Assembly (NCBI RefSeq): GCF_013285385.1
Contig: NZ_CP054212.1
Coordinates: forward strand, 2,976,001-3,040,000
Source: Paramixta manurensis
GTDB lineage: Bacteria > Pseudomonadota > Gammaproteobacteria > Enterobacterales > Enterobacteriaceae
Direction of reading: 5' to 3'
DNA: 64,000 nucleotides
Positions 1 through 9,248 of the stretch are shown piece by piece (within the stretch, counting starts at the first letter, position 1; each line of letters starts with the position of its first letter). The translations under genes and the position numbers were made by a program. The notes beneath the pieces are model-generated. The model did not search any database, was not told where the DNA came from, and worked only from the letters and a program-made list of their open reading frames with translations.

Positions 1-896
1 AAAATATGCGGAATTACCGTGGTGTAGCGATACCAGAGATCGTCAAAGCTACCGAACCCCATGCCTAACAACGGCGAATGGATGAAGTTATCAAACGCAC
101 GCGGCCATAAGTAGTACAGGCGGTCAATAAAGGTTCCCGCACGGTCAAAATCAACGTCCTGGTTAATGGTGAAGTTTGCACCAACCGACATGATCTTGCC
201 CATTGAGACCCACGTTGGATAAGTATCCAATACAATCAGGAACTGTATCGCCAGAAAGATGATAAACACCGTTCCGGGGCGTTTAAAGCGTAGCGTCAAG
301 CCGTAGCCAATGGCGGCGATAATCGCCAACACGCTACCACGCGAATCGGTTTCATACAGGCACACCACAAACGCCAGACTATACAACAGATAGAGCGGGC
401 GCCGTTTGACCACCCACAACCCCATGCAGGCTGCGGCGACCACCGAATAGAAGCCCCCGGCGGCGTTATGTGAAATAAACAGGAAGCGATAAACGCCCTC
501 TTCATCCAATGGCATGCCGAAAAACGCCACGATGGATGCGACAAAGAAGAAGGCAAAAATAACGTAAAACGCGCGGTCGACATTAATATTGACCGCCAGT
601 GGCAGAAAGATGAAAACAAACAAAACCAGGTAGCTGATAATAAAATTACCGTCACGCCGGTAAAAATCAAAATCTAGAAACGCCGAGCGGTTATACAGCG
701 TTGAAGAGATAATGACGTAGGCAAACAGCAGAATAATATACAGTTCAATCTTTTCAAACCGCAGAAAATCCCGGCGATAGAACAGCCCGATAAGCGCCAT
801 CGGCAACAACACAATCATTATGACGCTGATCGGCACCAGGTTGGTTACTGTGCAGACTAACGAAAATAGAATAAGAAACTTAAATATATGCCTCAC
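1..896 (-). CDS. Wzy/AmsC-like exopolysaccharide polymerase (3' end cut by window edge)
   Basis: Reading the minus strand from a GTG at 896 gives about 298 residues open to the window edge. The product is an almost wholly hydrophobic polytopic membrane protein. It contains the stretch YETDSRGSVLAIIA, the kind of arginine-bearing loop typical of O-antigen polymerase/ligase (Wzy_C) proteins, and a later PLLGMGFGSFDD motif also common in that family. An AAGGA at 904-908 sits seven bases upstream of the GTG. The gene follows wzc on the same strand after about 115 bases, matching amsC placement in amylovoran-type operons, so the likely role is polymerising lipid-linked repeat units at the periplasmic face of the inner membrane. 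The exact subfamily and polymer cannot be told. Confidence 0.75.
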   Translation of the reverse strand, partial: MRHIFKFLILFSLVCTVTNLVPISVIMIVLLPMALIGLFYRRDFLRFEKIELYIILLFAYVIISSTLYNRSAFLDFDFYRRDGNFIISYLVLFVFIFLPLAVNINVDRAFYVIFAFFFVASIVAFFGMPLDEEGVYRFLFISHNAAGGFYSVVAAACMGLWVVKRRPLYLLYSLAFVVCLYETDSRGSVLAIIAAIGYGLTLRFKRPGTVFIIFLAIQFLIVLDTYPTWVSMGKIMSVGANFTINQDVDFDRAGTFIDRLYYLWPRAFDNFIHSPLLGMGFGSFDDLWYRYTTVIPHI

Positions 897-927
897 GCTG
901 TTTTCCTTGCCGTTTTTGCAATTTAGC

Positions 928-957
928 GTTCCCGAACCGCTAAAGCGATCCGGGAAC
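928..957 (-). other. Intercistronic hairpin between wzc and the polymerase gene
   Basis: GTTCCCG at 928-934 pairs perfectly with CGGGAAC at 951-957, and inside it CGCT (938-941) pairs with AGCG (944-947). No U-run follows on the minus strand, so it is unlikely to be a full terminator. It could be a processing or stability element that lowers expression of the downstream polymerase gene relative to wzc. Confidence 0.4.
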
Positions 958-1012
958 CCCCGGCCATTTTTATACAGAGGTCAATCGCGCCATTCGGCGT
1001 TCTCTGTGAAAA

Positions 1013-3193
1013 CTATTTTTTGGCATTACCATATTGATACTGATAGTAACCATAACCGCCATTACCGTACTGGCTAGCCGCACGCGGAACCACCACGTTG
1101 AGGATAACGCCTTTAATATCCACACCGTTCTGCTCAAAGCGGCGGATACTGACTTCCACTTCTTTGGCGGTGGTTTCTTCAAAGCGCGCCACCAGCAGCG
1201 ACGTGCCACAGCTACGACCACAAATTGCCGCATCGGTAACCGCCAGAATCGGCGGCGTATCCACCAGCACAATGTCATAGTGCTGGTTCGCCCACTCCAA
1301 CAGATCGCTGAAGCGTTTGTTCATCAGTAACTCTGACGGGTTCGGCGGAATTTGACCGCGGCTAATGACTGACAGGTTTTCCATCTTTTTCACCGGATGA
1401 ATCGCCTCATTGATTGGCAGGCTCCCGGATAGAATTTGTGACAACCCTTTGTTCCCGTCGGACGAATCTAACAGCGTATGCATATAGCCTTTACGCATAT
1501 CCGCATCGATCAACAGCACACGCTGCCCGGCTTGCGCCAGAATTGCGGCGAGGTTGGCGCTAATAAACGATTTACCGATTGATGGGCTAACACCGCTAAT
1601 CATCAGAATATTGTTTTTCGCTTCCATCATCGCAAAATGCAGACTGGTGCGCAGACTTCGTATCGCCTCCAACGCCATATCGGTTGGATTACCCAACGCC
1701 AGCAGATTTTCAGAGCGATTTTTCCCACCGCCATTGGCGGCCAAGACCCGATCTTTTTCCTGCTGCCATTTTGATAACGGCACGCTGGCATAAACGTTAA
1801 TCCCCAGAGACTCAATCTGCTCAGGCGATTCAATCCCTTTATGCATCGCTTTACGCGCCAGTACGAAGGCGGACGCCAGCATTGCGCCAAAAATAGCCGC
1901 CAACAGGGTAATGATGATTTTTTTCGGTTTAACCGGCGCCAAACGCGTCATCGCCGGATCAATAATGCGCACATTACCGACGGTACTCGCTTCGGCGATT
2001 TTCAGCTCTTGCTGACGGTTAAGCATCTGCATGTAAACCTGTTGCCCAACTTCAACATCACGCGTTAAACGCAGAATCTGCTGCTGAGTTTCAGGAAGCT
2101 GCGAAACTTTCTTGTTCAGCTCATCCTTTTCATTTTCCAGCACGCGACGTTTTTCCATCAACGCTTTATAGGCCGGATGCTGTTTGGTGTAGAGCTTAGA
2201 AATATCGGACTCTTTAAAGGTTAACTCATTGAGTTGCCCTTCCAACTGAACCAGCGTGTCGAGCGTTGATTTCGCTTCCAGTGACATATCCACTGAGTCA
2301 TTGGCGCGGCGATAAGCATTCAGCTTATCTTCATCGGCATCCAACTTGCTGCGCACGCTTGGCAATTGCTCAGCCAAGAAGCTCAGGCTTTTCTGCGCTT
2401 CTTCAGTTTTGCGATTAACGTTTTGCAACTGGTAATTATCGACGATGCTATTAAGCACATCGGCGGCCTTTTGCGCATTGGTATCGTCATAGCTGAGGTT
2501 GATAACGCCGGTATCTTTACCCGCATCGGCAACCTGCAACACACCATAGATGTTGTTATAAACCGAAAGCAGCGGGTGTTTCACCAACGTGAATTCACGC
2601 CCTTCTTTTGATTTCAGCTCAGAGATAAGCAGGCTGTAGCCCTTGCCCGTTGCCCGACTGCCGACCGTTCCTTTCAGAACCTCGCCCTGCTCATTGCTCA
2701 GCGTATAACTCTTCGCGCCGGTTACCGTCAGGGTAAATGGCATATCAATGCTACTTTTCGGCATTGAGAAATCACTAATGGTCACCACATCGTCGTCATT
2801 GCCGGTCAATGCGGCAAACCCGTGACCAAATACCGGGAAGTAATTGCGCTGTACATCATATTCCAGATGCAGATCGTCAATCGCTTTACCTAGCACCATA
2901 CGTGATTCAATCAGCGCTATCTCCGTCGCGGAGGCGGGCTCTGAATCAGGCAGCATGCTGCTGATAGTTGAGATCAGCGAGGTGCCCGCTGCTTTTTCAA
3001 CTTGCACCACCGCATCGGCGCGATAAACCGGCGTGGCGAAGAGCGAATAGACGATGGCGATAATGATAAAGAACAGCGTAATGGCCAGAATCAGCCATTT
3101 GGCGTCAACCAGGCTTCCCCATACGCGCCCCAAATCAATCTCGTCACGATTTTCGCTGACGCCTGGCAGCGATAATTTATTTTTATCTATCAT
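1013..3193 (-). CDS. wzc: Wzc/AmsA bacterial tyrosine autokinase and polysaccharide co-polymerase
   Basis: 726 residues, close to E. coli Wzc (720). The N-terminal Wzz-type chain-length domain is bounded by membrane segments near residues 35-53 and about 430-450. The cytoplasmic BY-kinase domain follows, with Walker A GVSPSIGKS and Walker A' VLLIDADMRKG. The extreme C-terminus is a tyrosine cluster (Tyr709, 714, 716, 717, 719, 721), the autophosphorylation tail. In the family, cycles of tail phosphorylation and Wzb dephosphorylation control assembly of the Wza/Wzc export complex. It starts 13 bases after the wzb stop, in the order wza-wzb-wzc, so the three are co-transcribed. Confidence 0.95.
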   Translation of the reverse strand: MIDKNKLSLPGVSENRDEIDLGRVWGSLVDAKWLILAITLFFIIIAIVYSLFATPVYRADAVVQVEKAAGTSLISTISSMLPDSEPASATEIALIESRMVLGKAIDDLHLEYDVQRNYFPVFGHGFAALTGNDDDVVTISDFSMPKSSIDMPFTLTVTGAKSYTLSNEQGEVLKGTVGSRATGKGYSLLISELKSKEGREFTLVKHPLLSVYNNIYGVLQVADAGKDTGVINLSYDDTNAQKAADVLNSIVDNYQLQNVNRKTEEAQKSLSFLAEQLPSVRSKLDADEDKLNAYRRANDSVDMSLEAKSTLDTLVQLEGQLNELTFKESDISKLYTKQHPAYKALMEKRRVLENEKDELNKKVSQLPETQQQILRLTRDVEVGQQVYMQMLNRQQELKIAEASTVGNVRIIDPAMTRLAPVKPKKIIITLLAAIFGAMLASAFVLARKAMHKGIESPEQIESLGINVYASVPLSKWQQEKDRVLAANGGGKNRSENLLALGNPTDMALEAIRSLRTSLHFAMMEAKNNILMISGVSPSIGKSFISANLAAILAQAGQRVLLIDADMRKGYMHTLLDSSDGNKGLSQILSGSLPINEAIHPVKKMENLSVISRGQIPPNPSELLMNKRFSDLLEWANQHYDIVLVDTPPILAVTDAAICGRSCGTSLLVARFEETTAKEVEVSIRRFEQNGVDIKGVILNVVVPRAASQYGNGGYGYYQYQYGNAKK

Positions 3194-3206
3194 TGCGGTC
3201 CCTGAT

Positions 3207-3638
3207 TTATGAGTTGAGTGCCTGAGCCCACTTTTGTGCGGATTGATCGAGTAGCTGGTAAACAGACTGATAAAACTCTTCGCTCTTTCTGTACGGGTCG
3301 GGGATTTCCTTTGAAATCCAGTGTCCGAAAAGCATTATTTTTCCTCTTACAGCTGAAGATACCTGACAAACGGCATCAATATGTTGGCGCTCCATCACCA
3401 GGATGAGGTCACTCTCGCGGCAGTGCTCCGGCGCCAGTTGGCGCGCGATATGTCCGGAGAGTGACAACTGGTGTTGTTGTGCGACCTCACTGGCCATGCG
3501 GTCGGCGGCGTGCCCTACCAGCGCGCCAACCCCAGCCGAGACGATATGTTTGTCAGGTGCATACTGTCGCAGTAGTCTTTCTGCGGTAGGCGACCGGCAA
3601 ATATTGCCAACGCACACAACCAATATGGAATTAAACAT
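3207..3638 (-). CDS. wzb: Wzb/AmsI low-molecular-weight protein-tyrosine phosphatase
   Basis: 143 residues. The phosphate-binding loop CVGNICRS (the CX5R motif of low-molecular-weight phosphatases) lies near residues 9-16 and the general-acid motif DPYR sits near the C-terminus. In this family the enzyme dephosphorylates the tyrosine tail of Wzc, which is encoded 13 bases downstream. It begins only 5 bases after the wza stop, indicating translational coupling in one operon. No unusual residues were seen. Confidence 0.95.
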   Translation of the reverse strand: MFNSILVVCVGNICRSPTAERLLRQYAPDKHIVSAGVGALVGHAADRMASEVAQQHQLSLSGHIARQLAPEHCRESDLILVMERQHIDAVCQVSSAVRGKIMLFGHWISKEIPDPYRKSEEFYQSVYQLLDQSAQKWAQALNS

Positions 3639-3643
3639 ATCTG

Positions 3644-4774
3644 TTACCAGTTATGAACATCACGAGTTGTATCAATGCCATAACGCACGCTATTGATGGT
3701 TGGCAGTAACTGGCTAATCACACGGTTCCAGCGCGCCAACGGCGTTGCGGTGACATACACAATGTCATACGGCTGAAGCTGGAACTCGGTGCCCATCACC
3801 ATTGCCGTCGCATCGGAGGTATCCAACTGATAAATGTTGGCAATTTTGCCGCCTTGCTGGCGGTTCGGACGGATAACAAACACCCCGGTGGCATTCGAAA
3901 CGCTCTGGTTCAACCCTTCCGAGTTACCCAGCGCTTCCGTCAACGTCATGCCGCTGCGATCCATTTTCAACGTCTGCTGTTTATTCACTTCACCCATCAC
4001 GAAGACTTTCAAATCATCATTACGTGGGACGTAGAGAATATCGCCCGGATAGAGCAAATGGTTCTGCATCAAATCGCCGTTCTGCATCAGCGCTTGCAGC
4101 GAAATCCGCTGCTCACGACCGTTATGCGTCAGGATGACATTACGCCAGTCAGCGTTGGCGCTCAGACCGCCAGCACTGTTCACCGCATCCAGCACCGTTA
4201 GCGGAATATTGGTGATGGCCTGTTTGCCTGAGGTGCCGACTTCGCCGGTTACGTAGACTTTCTGCGAGCGGAAGCCCGCTACGTTAACATCGACCTGCGG
4301 GCTTTCAATATAGGTTGCCAGGCGACGCTGAATCTCTTCACGTACCTGCTGGATGGTTTTACCCGCTACCGTGACCTTGCCAATATAAGGATAGAAAATG
4401 GTGCCATCCGAATGAACCCAGTTCCCCGTATCGCTTGCGCTGCGGTACTGCCCGGCAGGCGTGGTCAATTCGGGGTGGTCCCACACGGTGACGCTCAGAA
4501 CATCGCCGATACCGATACGATATTCGTAACTGGCCAATTCCTTATCTAACTCAGGATTGGGTCGGGCAACCGCTGGCGCTGTGCGTAGCTGCTCAATTAG
4601 ACCAGGCGTCATTGGGAAGACATTAACCATTTTATCAATGTCATAATCAGCATCTTGCTGTTTGATAACATCCTTACCACTGGTTGAAATGTTCTGCCCT
4701 GGGACGATAGTACAGCCACTGATAAGTGTTATCGACACGAGGAGAGGTGCCAATTTACGTTTTGATTTCATCAT
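3644..4774 (-). CDS. wza: Wza/AmsH outer-membrane polysaccharide export lipoprotein
   Basis: 376 residues, near the 379 of E. coli Wza. The N-terminus is a lipoprotein signal: a basic start, hydrophobic core and the lipobox LISGC with Cys21 as the lipidated residue. The Poly_export domain follows from about residue 80 (YRIGIGDVLSVTVWDHPEL), then SLBB-type domains. The family forms the octameric outer-membrane channel through which the polymer leaves, working with Wzc. It is the first gene of the operon. Two consecutive ATGs (4774 and 4771) make the exact start ambiguous by one codon, and no strong Shine-Dalgarno is visible. Confidence 0.95.
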   Translation of the reverse strand: MMKSKRKLAPLLVSITLISGCTIVPGQNISTSGKDVIKQQDADYDIDKMVNVFPMTPGLIEQLRTAPAVARPNPELDKELASYEYRIGIGDVLSVTVWDHPELTTPAGQYRSASDTGNWVHSDGTIFYPYIGKVTVAGKTIQQVREEIQRRLATYIESPQVDVNVAGFRSQKVYVTGEVGTSGKQAITNIPLTVLDAVNSAGGLSANADWRNVILTHNGREQRISLQALMQNGDLMQNHLLYPGDILYVPRNDDLKVFVMGEVNKQQTLKMDRSGMTLTEALGNSEGLNQSVSNATGVFVIRPNRQQGGKIANIYQLDTSDATAMVMGTEFQLQPYDIVYVTATPLARWNRVISQLLPTINSVRYGIDTTRDVHNW

Positions 4775-5191
4775 TGAATTATCATCGCTATTGCTGAATT
4801 TATTATCTAATGCGGTTCAAGGCCGCAAAACTGCCCGTGAACCTGATTACGGACAATCTCCATCCCAAAGCCACGCTATTGCCGGTCCGTCATGAGATTT
4901 TTGCCTCTTGAGTAGTGCGTGAATTTGTCCCGACCGAGCCGTTTTTCAACCGGGGTGCCAAGGTTTAGCGTTTCGCTCTCGCACGCTAGAAGTGTAGTAA
5001 GTCCCCGCAAAGAGGCAAAGTGTAACTACAAGAAGTTACAGCTTTTTCTTGTTTGACCCGCAAATCACTGGCGAGCTTTTTTTAATGTTATTACCGACAA
5101 TTCGCGACGAATTAATTGGTAATAATCTTAAAAATAATCAAACCGGGGAAAATAGTGTTGACGAATAGATTTTACTCATTCACTTAATTTT
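4775..5191 (-). other. Untranslated leader of the capsule operon downstream of ops
   Basis: About 417 bases between the ops element and wza hold no convincing gene. In RfaH-controlled operons long leaders of this kind are transcribed by an antitermination-modified polymerase. I see no canonical terminator hairpin with a U-run in it, and no amsG-type glycosyltransferase gene precedes wza here. Confidence 0.5.
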
Positions 5192-5230
5192 AAGCACGCT
5201 ACCGCCCCTGGCTCTCAGCTACCAACGCTG
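5192..5230 (-). promoter_or_regulatory. JUMPstart sequence with ops element (RfaH recruitment site)
   Basis: On the minus strand this segment ends with GGCGGTAGCGTGC (5206 down to 5194), a perfect ops core. It is preceded by CAGCGTTGGTAGCTGAGAG and CCAGG, closely matching the JUMPstart consensus found ahead of capsule and O-antigen operons. Known function in E. coli: the non-template strand of ops in a paused elongation complex recruits RfaH, which suppresses termination in long polysaccharide operons. It lies about 420 bases upstream of wza in the same orientation. Confidence 0.92.
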
Positions 5231-5383
5231 TTTAAAATTGGACAGTGCTATTTGAGGGATAACCATTGAGTGCGCTTTATTAATCTTTCGATTCGCGAAA
5301 AGCTCACAATTGACCCTGATGCTTGACCGCTCGCTAAACATAAGCTGCTTTTTCACGAAGCGATCACAAAACTTACGGATAGA

Positions 5384-5411
5384 TTTTTATACTATTGCTT
5401 GGTTGTGACAA
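5384..5411 (-). promoter_or_regulatory. Candidate promoter of the wza operon
   Basis: On the minus strand TTGTCA (5411-5406) resembles a -35 box, with an A/T-rich -10-like segment TAAAAA at 16-bp spacing (or TATAAA at 14 bp). Transcription from here would place JUMPstart about 150-185 nt into the leader, a sensible arrangement. The match is modest. Confidence 0.3.
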
Positions 5412-5640
5412 GGGTAAGACCATCAATCCAGCTTACTTTCAGAATAAGACTAAGAAAATCAAAATTAAAACTAGAAAATTCAGGTGGTTATACAATTAAA
5501 CAGAACCAGTTGTTTCCAGATAATTCCGTCTTGATAATAAATAAAACTCTGTTCCTGAATTTTATCCGCTGTTTTATTCACCAATGATAAAATTTCTCTC
5601 GCCATTTTTTGCATATACCCATTCAATATTCATGCCCCAT

Positions 5641-5660
5641 AGAATGAAAATATTCTTCTA
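5641..5660 (-). promoter_or_regulatory. Candidate RcsAB box upstream of the capsule operon
   Basis: The minus strand reads TAGAAGAATATTTTCATTCT, about 10 of 14 positions matching the RcsAB consensus TAAGAATATTCCTA, with an inverted AGAAT-N6-ATTCT core. Rcs control of this operon type is known in E. coli and Erwinia. A second 10/14 match lies at 5439-5452. Both are tentative, and this one is unusually far from wza. Confidence 0.3.
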
Positions 5661-5775
5661 ATGTTATCCATTTTGTCCTTTTAGGAATTATCTCATCCGT
5701 TGTTGCGTTTTCGTTATTCCACAGCCATCATCAATCTTATCGGGAAATTGTTTATGTTAAGGTGAATGTCTACAT

Positions 5776-7356
5776 ATGGAATGGATTGCTGATCCGTCGA
5801 TATGGGCCGGTTTAATCACGCTAATTGTTCTTGAGCTGGTGCTGGGTATCGATAATCTGGTTTTTATCGCCATTCTTGCCGAAAAGCTGCCAACCGCCCA
5901 GCGCGATAGAGCGCGCATCACCGGTCTATTGTTTGCGTTGTTAATGCGTCTATTGCTGCTGGCTTCCCTCTCGTGGCTCTCTACCCTCACCGCACCGCTT
6001 TTCACGTTTCCGGGGCACGCTTTTAGTGCACGTGACCTGATCATGCTCTGCGGCGGCGTCTTTTTGCTGTTCAAAGCGACCACCGAGTTAAATGAGCGGC
6101 TGGAAGGAAAAGACGAGGACGAGGAGGCTCAGCGGCGAGGCGCCGGTTTTTGGGCGGTGGTCGCGCAAATTGTGGTGTTGGACGCGATATTCTCCCTCGA
6201 CTCGGTGATCACCGCCGTGGGCATGGTCGATAGCCTGCCGGTGATGATGGCGGCCGTTACCCTCGCTATCTTCCTGATGATGTTAGCCAGCAAGCCCCTG
6301 ACACGTTTTGTGAACAGCCACCCGACCATCGTGATTCTTTGTCTCAGTTTTCTGCTGATGATCGGTTTCAGCCTGGTGGCAGAAGGATTTGGTTTCCCGA
6401 TCCCGAAAGGCTATTTGTACGCTGCCATTGGCTTCTCGATCCTGATCGAAGGGCTGAACCAGTTGGCGCAATTCAATCGGCGCCGCTTTCTTTCGGCCCG
6501 TATGCCGTTGCGTAAGCGCACCGCCGAAGCCGTGCTGCGCTTGCTACGTGGGCACCATGAAACTGCGGAACTGGATAGCGAAACCTCTTCGCTGGTGGCG
6601 GATAACGCGGAAAATCGCGCCATCTTTAATAAGCAAGAACGATTAATGATTGTACGCGTAATGGGGATGGGGCAGCGTAGCGTCAGCAGTATTATGACCT
6701 CACGCCACGATATTCAGCATATCGATCTGGCCGACTCGCCGGAAGCAATCCTGTCTCAGCTCGATCGTAACCAACACACACGCATTTTAATTACTGATAA
6801 CAGTGACGACCCGCTGGGCGTGGTACACATTATCGATTTGCTTCAGCAATCGCTACATGAGCACTCACTGGATTTGCGCGCGTTAATCCGCCAACCGCTG
6901 GTGTTCCCTGAACAATTAACCTTGCTACAGGCGCTGGAGCAATTTCGCCATGCACGCACCCACTTTGCCTTCGTGGTGGATGAGTTTGGTTCGGTAGAGG
7001 GCGTGGTCACGCTCAGCGATGTGATGGAGACCATTGCCGGGAACTTACCCAATGAAAGTAATGAGGTGGATGCCCGCCACGATATTGTGCATAACGAGGA
7101 CGGGAGCTGGACGGCGAATGGTCATATGCCGCTCGACGATTTGGTGATGTACATTGAACTGCCGCTGGACGAAAAACGCGACTACCACACCATCGCCGGA
7201 TTGTTGATGGAGCATTTACAACGCGTTCCGCAGCAAGGTGAGGAGGTACAAATCGGTGATTATCTGTTCCGTACGCTACAAGTTGAACATCATCGGGTAC
7301 AAAAGGTGAACATCACCTTCGTCGCGCCCACGCCAGAGTGGGATTATGAAGTTTGA
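5776..7356 (+). CDS. yegH: YegH-type TerC-family membrane protein with CBS pair and CorC domain
   Basis: 526 residues (E. coli YegH 527). The first roughly 210 residues form a TerC-like bundle of about seven membrane helices, including WAGLITLIVLELVLGIDN with the family's acidic residues. A pair of CBS domains follows (about residues 285-410) and then a C-terminal CorC/HlyC transporter-associated domain. The family is linked to metal-ion export or homeostasis, but YegH itself has no proven substrate. ATG at 5776 is supported by AAGGTG about 11 bases upstream. It lies divergent from the capsule operon, the same neighbourhood as in E. coli. Confidence 0.9.
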   Translation: MEWIADPSIWAGLITLIVLELVLGIDNLVFIAILAEKLPTAQRDRARITGLLFALLMRLLLLASLSWLSTLTAPLFTFPGHAFSARDLIMLCGGVFLLFKATTELNERLEGKDEDEEAQRRGAGFWAVVAQIVVLDAIFSLDSVITAVGMVDSLPVMMAAVTLAIFLMMLASKPLTRFVNSHPTIVILCLSFLLMIGFSLVAEGFGFPIPKGYLYAAIGFSILIEGLNQLAQFNRRRFLSARMPLRKRTAEAVLRLLRGHHETAELDSETSSLVADNAENRAIFNKQERLMIVRVMGMGQRSVSSIMTSRHDIQHIDLADSPEAILSQLDRNQHTRILITDNSDDPLGVVHIIDLLQQSLHEHSLDLRALIRQPLVFPEQLTLLQALEQFRHARTHFAFVVDEFGSVEGVVTLSDVMETIAGNLPNESNEVDARHDIVHNEDGSWTANGHMPLDDLVMYIELPLDEKRDYHTIAGLLMEHLQRVPQQGEEVQIGDYLFRTLQVEHHRVQKVNITFVAPTPEWDYEV

Positions 7357-7377
7357 CGGCGGGAAACCTCCCGCCGT
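7356..7377. terminator. Hairpin between convergent yegH and asmA
   Basis: ACGGCGGG (7356-7363) pairs with CCCGCCGT (7370-7377) around a six-base loop. It overlaps the last base of the yegH stop and lies just past the asmA stop, so it could serve both genes. There is no strong U-run on either side. Confidence 0.5.
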
Positions 7378-7383
7378 GCTCTG

Positions 7384-9228
7384 TTAGGGTTGTTTTAGCA
7401 GCTTTTTAACATCATTGGCTTTATTGTTATCGGGATGGCGATCAACCCACTGATTTAAGCGCGACTTGGCGGCATCCTGCACCCGTTTACGCAGCAATTG
7501 ATCGACCTGCAGTGAGTATTGCAGGCTGTCCCAGCTACCGTAAATACGCAACGGTACAGCCGTTTGCCTGAGGGTTTCCACCAGCGCGTCATCCCCTTTC
7601 CAACCGGCGGTGACCTTGATATTAAAGGTTATATCGCACTGCTGTTTCGCCATATCCACCGCGCCGCCGCCGGTTAAATTCAACCGGGAAGAGTTCCCTT
7701 CAAGTTGCGTCAAACTAAGCGTGCCATGATTCAGCGTGGTGCTCCCCTGTAACCGCTCAATCTGCGTATCATTACTTTCCGCATCATCGCCGCTAACCCG
7801 ACCGCTGTTTCGTTCCACCGCGCGCTGGATCATTTGTTGGAAATTGAGGCCGGCAAAACGCGCGTTGGTCAACGCCACTGACGCCCTGCCCTGCCAGACT
7901 TGTCTAAAGGCGTCAACACTCAACCCTTCGCCTTGCAGAACACCTTGCAACGAAAGCAGGCCATCAACGGTGTCCGGTAGCGCAAATGCTTTCAAAAGCG
8001 GCGACAGAGCAATATCTTGCAAATCCGGCCGCAAATTGACCTGCGTCTGCGCGGCGCGAACATCAACCGAGCCAGGCAGTGAGAAACGCCCTTTGCCTTG
8101 CTGACCGGAGAAAGTATTTATCGCTAATAACCCTTGCTGGTTCTGCGCATCAAGGGTGACATTTTGTAGTTCTACTCCTCGCCAACGCAGCGCATCGAGC
8201 CGCATTTTCAGCGAGGCCACCATAAAGTTGAGCGGATTGTTCGCGTTGTCATGCTCCGTGCGCTCAGCAATCACTGGCGCGCGCGATATGCCAGCGCCTG
8301 CCGCGCCGCCAACCTGCCCGGCAGCATTGTCACTGCTAATACCCAGCAATTTGTCAAAATCCAGCCTCGGTGAATGTAACGCCACCTCAATCTGCGGTTT
8401 TGTACCGAGCGTACCGCTCAGAGTGCCATTTAACTGGCTTTCATTCGCTTTAAGCTGCAAATCACTCAGAGTGAAGCGCTGCGCATCGTTATCCCAACTG
8501 GCGCTCATCACTGCATCGCCCTGGATGCCCTGGGTTGGTAAATCGGCGCCATTGAGTTGGTAAGTCAGCTCATCAATCTTACCGGAGAGACGATGCGGAT
8601 ATTCGCTGACATCCATCGCGCCTTTTAGTGACAGCTGGAGTTTGCGTTGGTCGCGGTTAACCCGGGTACTGACTTCGAGGTTAGCCTGCTTTCTATCGCT
8701 CTGCTCCATATCCAGATTGAGATCGCGGAAGGTAATCTCTTCACCGCCCGGCGGTTGCCACACCAGCAAACTATCCACCACCTGAAGTTTACCGATATCA
8801 AACTTCCAGCCGCTAATGGCTTCAGGCGTTGATGAATCACGCGGGCCGACCGGCGCGTTCTCCGGCTTTTGCGTTTCGCTATCCGCGGTTACACGCACCA
8901 CGGCATTTTTCAACAACACCTGTTTTACGCTGAGTTGATGGGAAAGAAGAGGAAGAAGATTAACGTCCAGACGCATGTTTTCCGCCGTCACTAACGGTTG
9001 ATGCGCGCCGGGCGCGGTAACCGACATACGGCCAGCAAGGATGCTCAACTGCGGCCAGACATGCCAGCGCAGGCTACCTTCGAGATGTAATTGGTAACCG
9101 CTACGCTGCTCAACTTGTTGTACCATGTAAGCGCGAAAATCGTTGGGATTAACCAGCAACACCAACGCAGTCATACCGGCCACAACCACTACCAGCAAAA
9201 TAGCCAGCGTGGTAATCAGTCTTCTCAT
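7384..9228 (-). CDS. asmA: AsmA family envelope protein
   Basis: 614 residues (E. coli AsmA 617). One N-terminal membrane anchor (about residues 5-26) is followed by the conserved NPNDFRAYMVQQVEQRSGYQL start of the AsmA domain and a long beta-rich periplasmic body. AsmA-like proteins are bridge-type proteins proposed to move phospholipids between inner and outer membrane; asmA mutations suppress OmpF assembly defects in E. coli. It begins 20 bases after dcd on the same strand and is probably co-transcribed with it. Confidence 0.93.
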   Translation of the reverse strand: MRRLITTLAILLVVVVAGMTALVLLVNPNDFRAYMVQQVEQRSGYQLHLEGSLRWHVWPQLSILAGRMSVTAPGAHQPLVTAENMRLDVNLLPLLSHQLSVKQVLLKNAVVRVTADSETQKPENAPVGPRDSSTPEAISGWKFDIGKLQVVDSLLVWQPPGGEEITFRDLNLDMEQSDRKQANLEVSTRVNRDQRKLQLSLKGAMDVSEYPHRLSGKIDELTYQLNGADLPTQGIQGDAVMSASWDNDAQRFTLSDLQLKANESQLNGTLSGTLGTKPQIEVALHSPRLDFDKLLGISSDNAAGQVGGAAGAGISRAPVIAERTEHDNANNPLNFMVASLKMRLDALRWRGVELQNVTLDAQNQQGLLAINTFSGQQGKGRFSLPGSVDVRAAQTQVNLRPDLQDIALSPLLKAFALPDTVDGLLSLQGVLQGEGLSVDAFRQVWQGRASVALTNARFAGLNFQQMIQRAVERNSGRVSGDDAESNDTQIERLQGSTTLNHGTLSLTQLEGNSSRLNLTGGGAVDMAKQQCDITFNIKVTAGWKGDDALVETLRQTAVPLRIYGSWDSLQYSLQVDQLLRKRVQDAAKSRLNQWVDRHPDNNKANDVKKLLKQP

Positions 9229-9248
9229 CAGTTCCTCTGTTCAGGCGC

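Noticed and set aside
5399..5587. 62-codon open frame in the yegH-wza gap
   Set aside because: No ribosome binding site, no family resemblance, and it lies in AT-rich regulatory DNA opposite the leader of the capsule operon.
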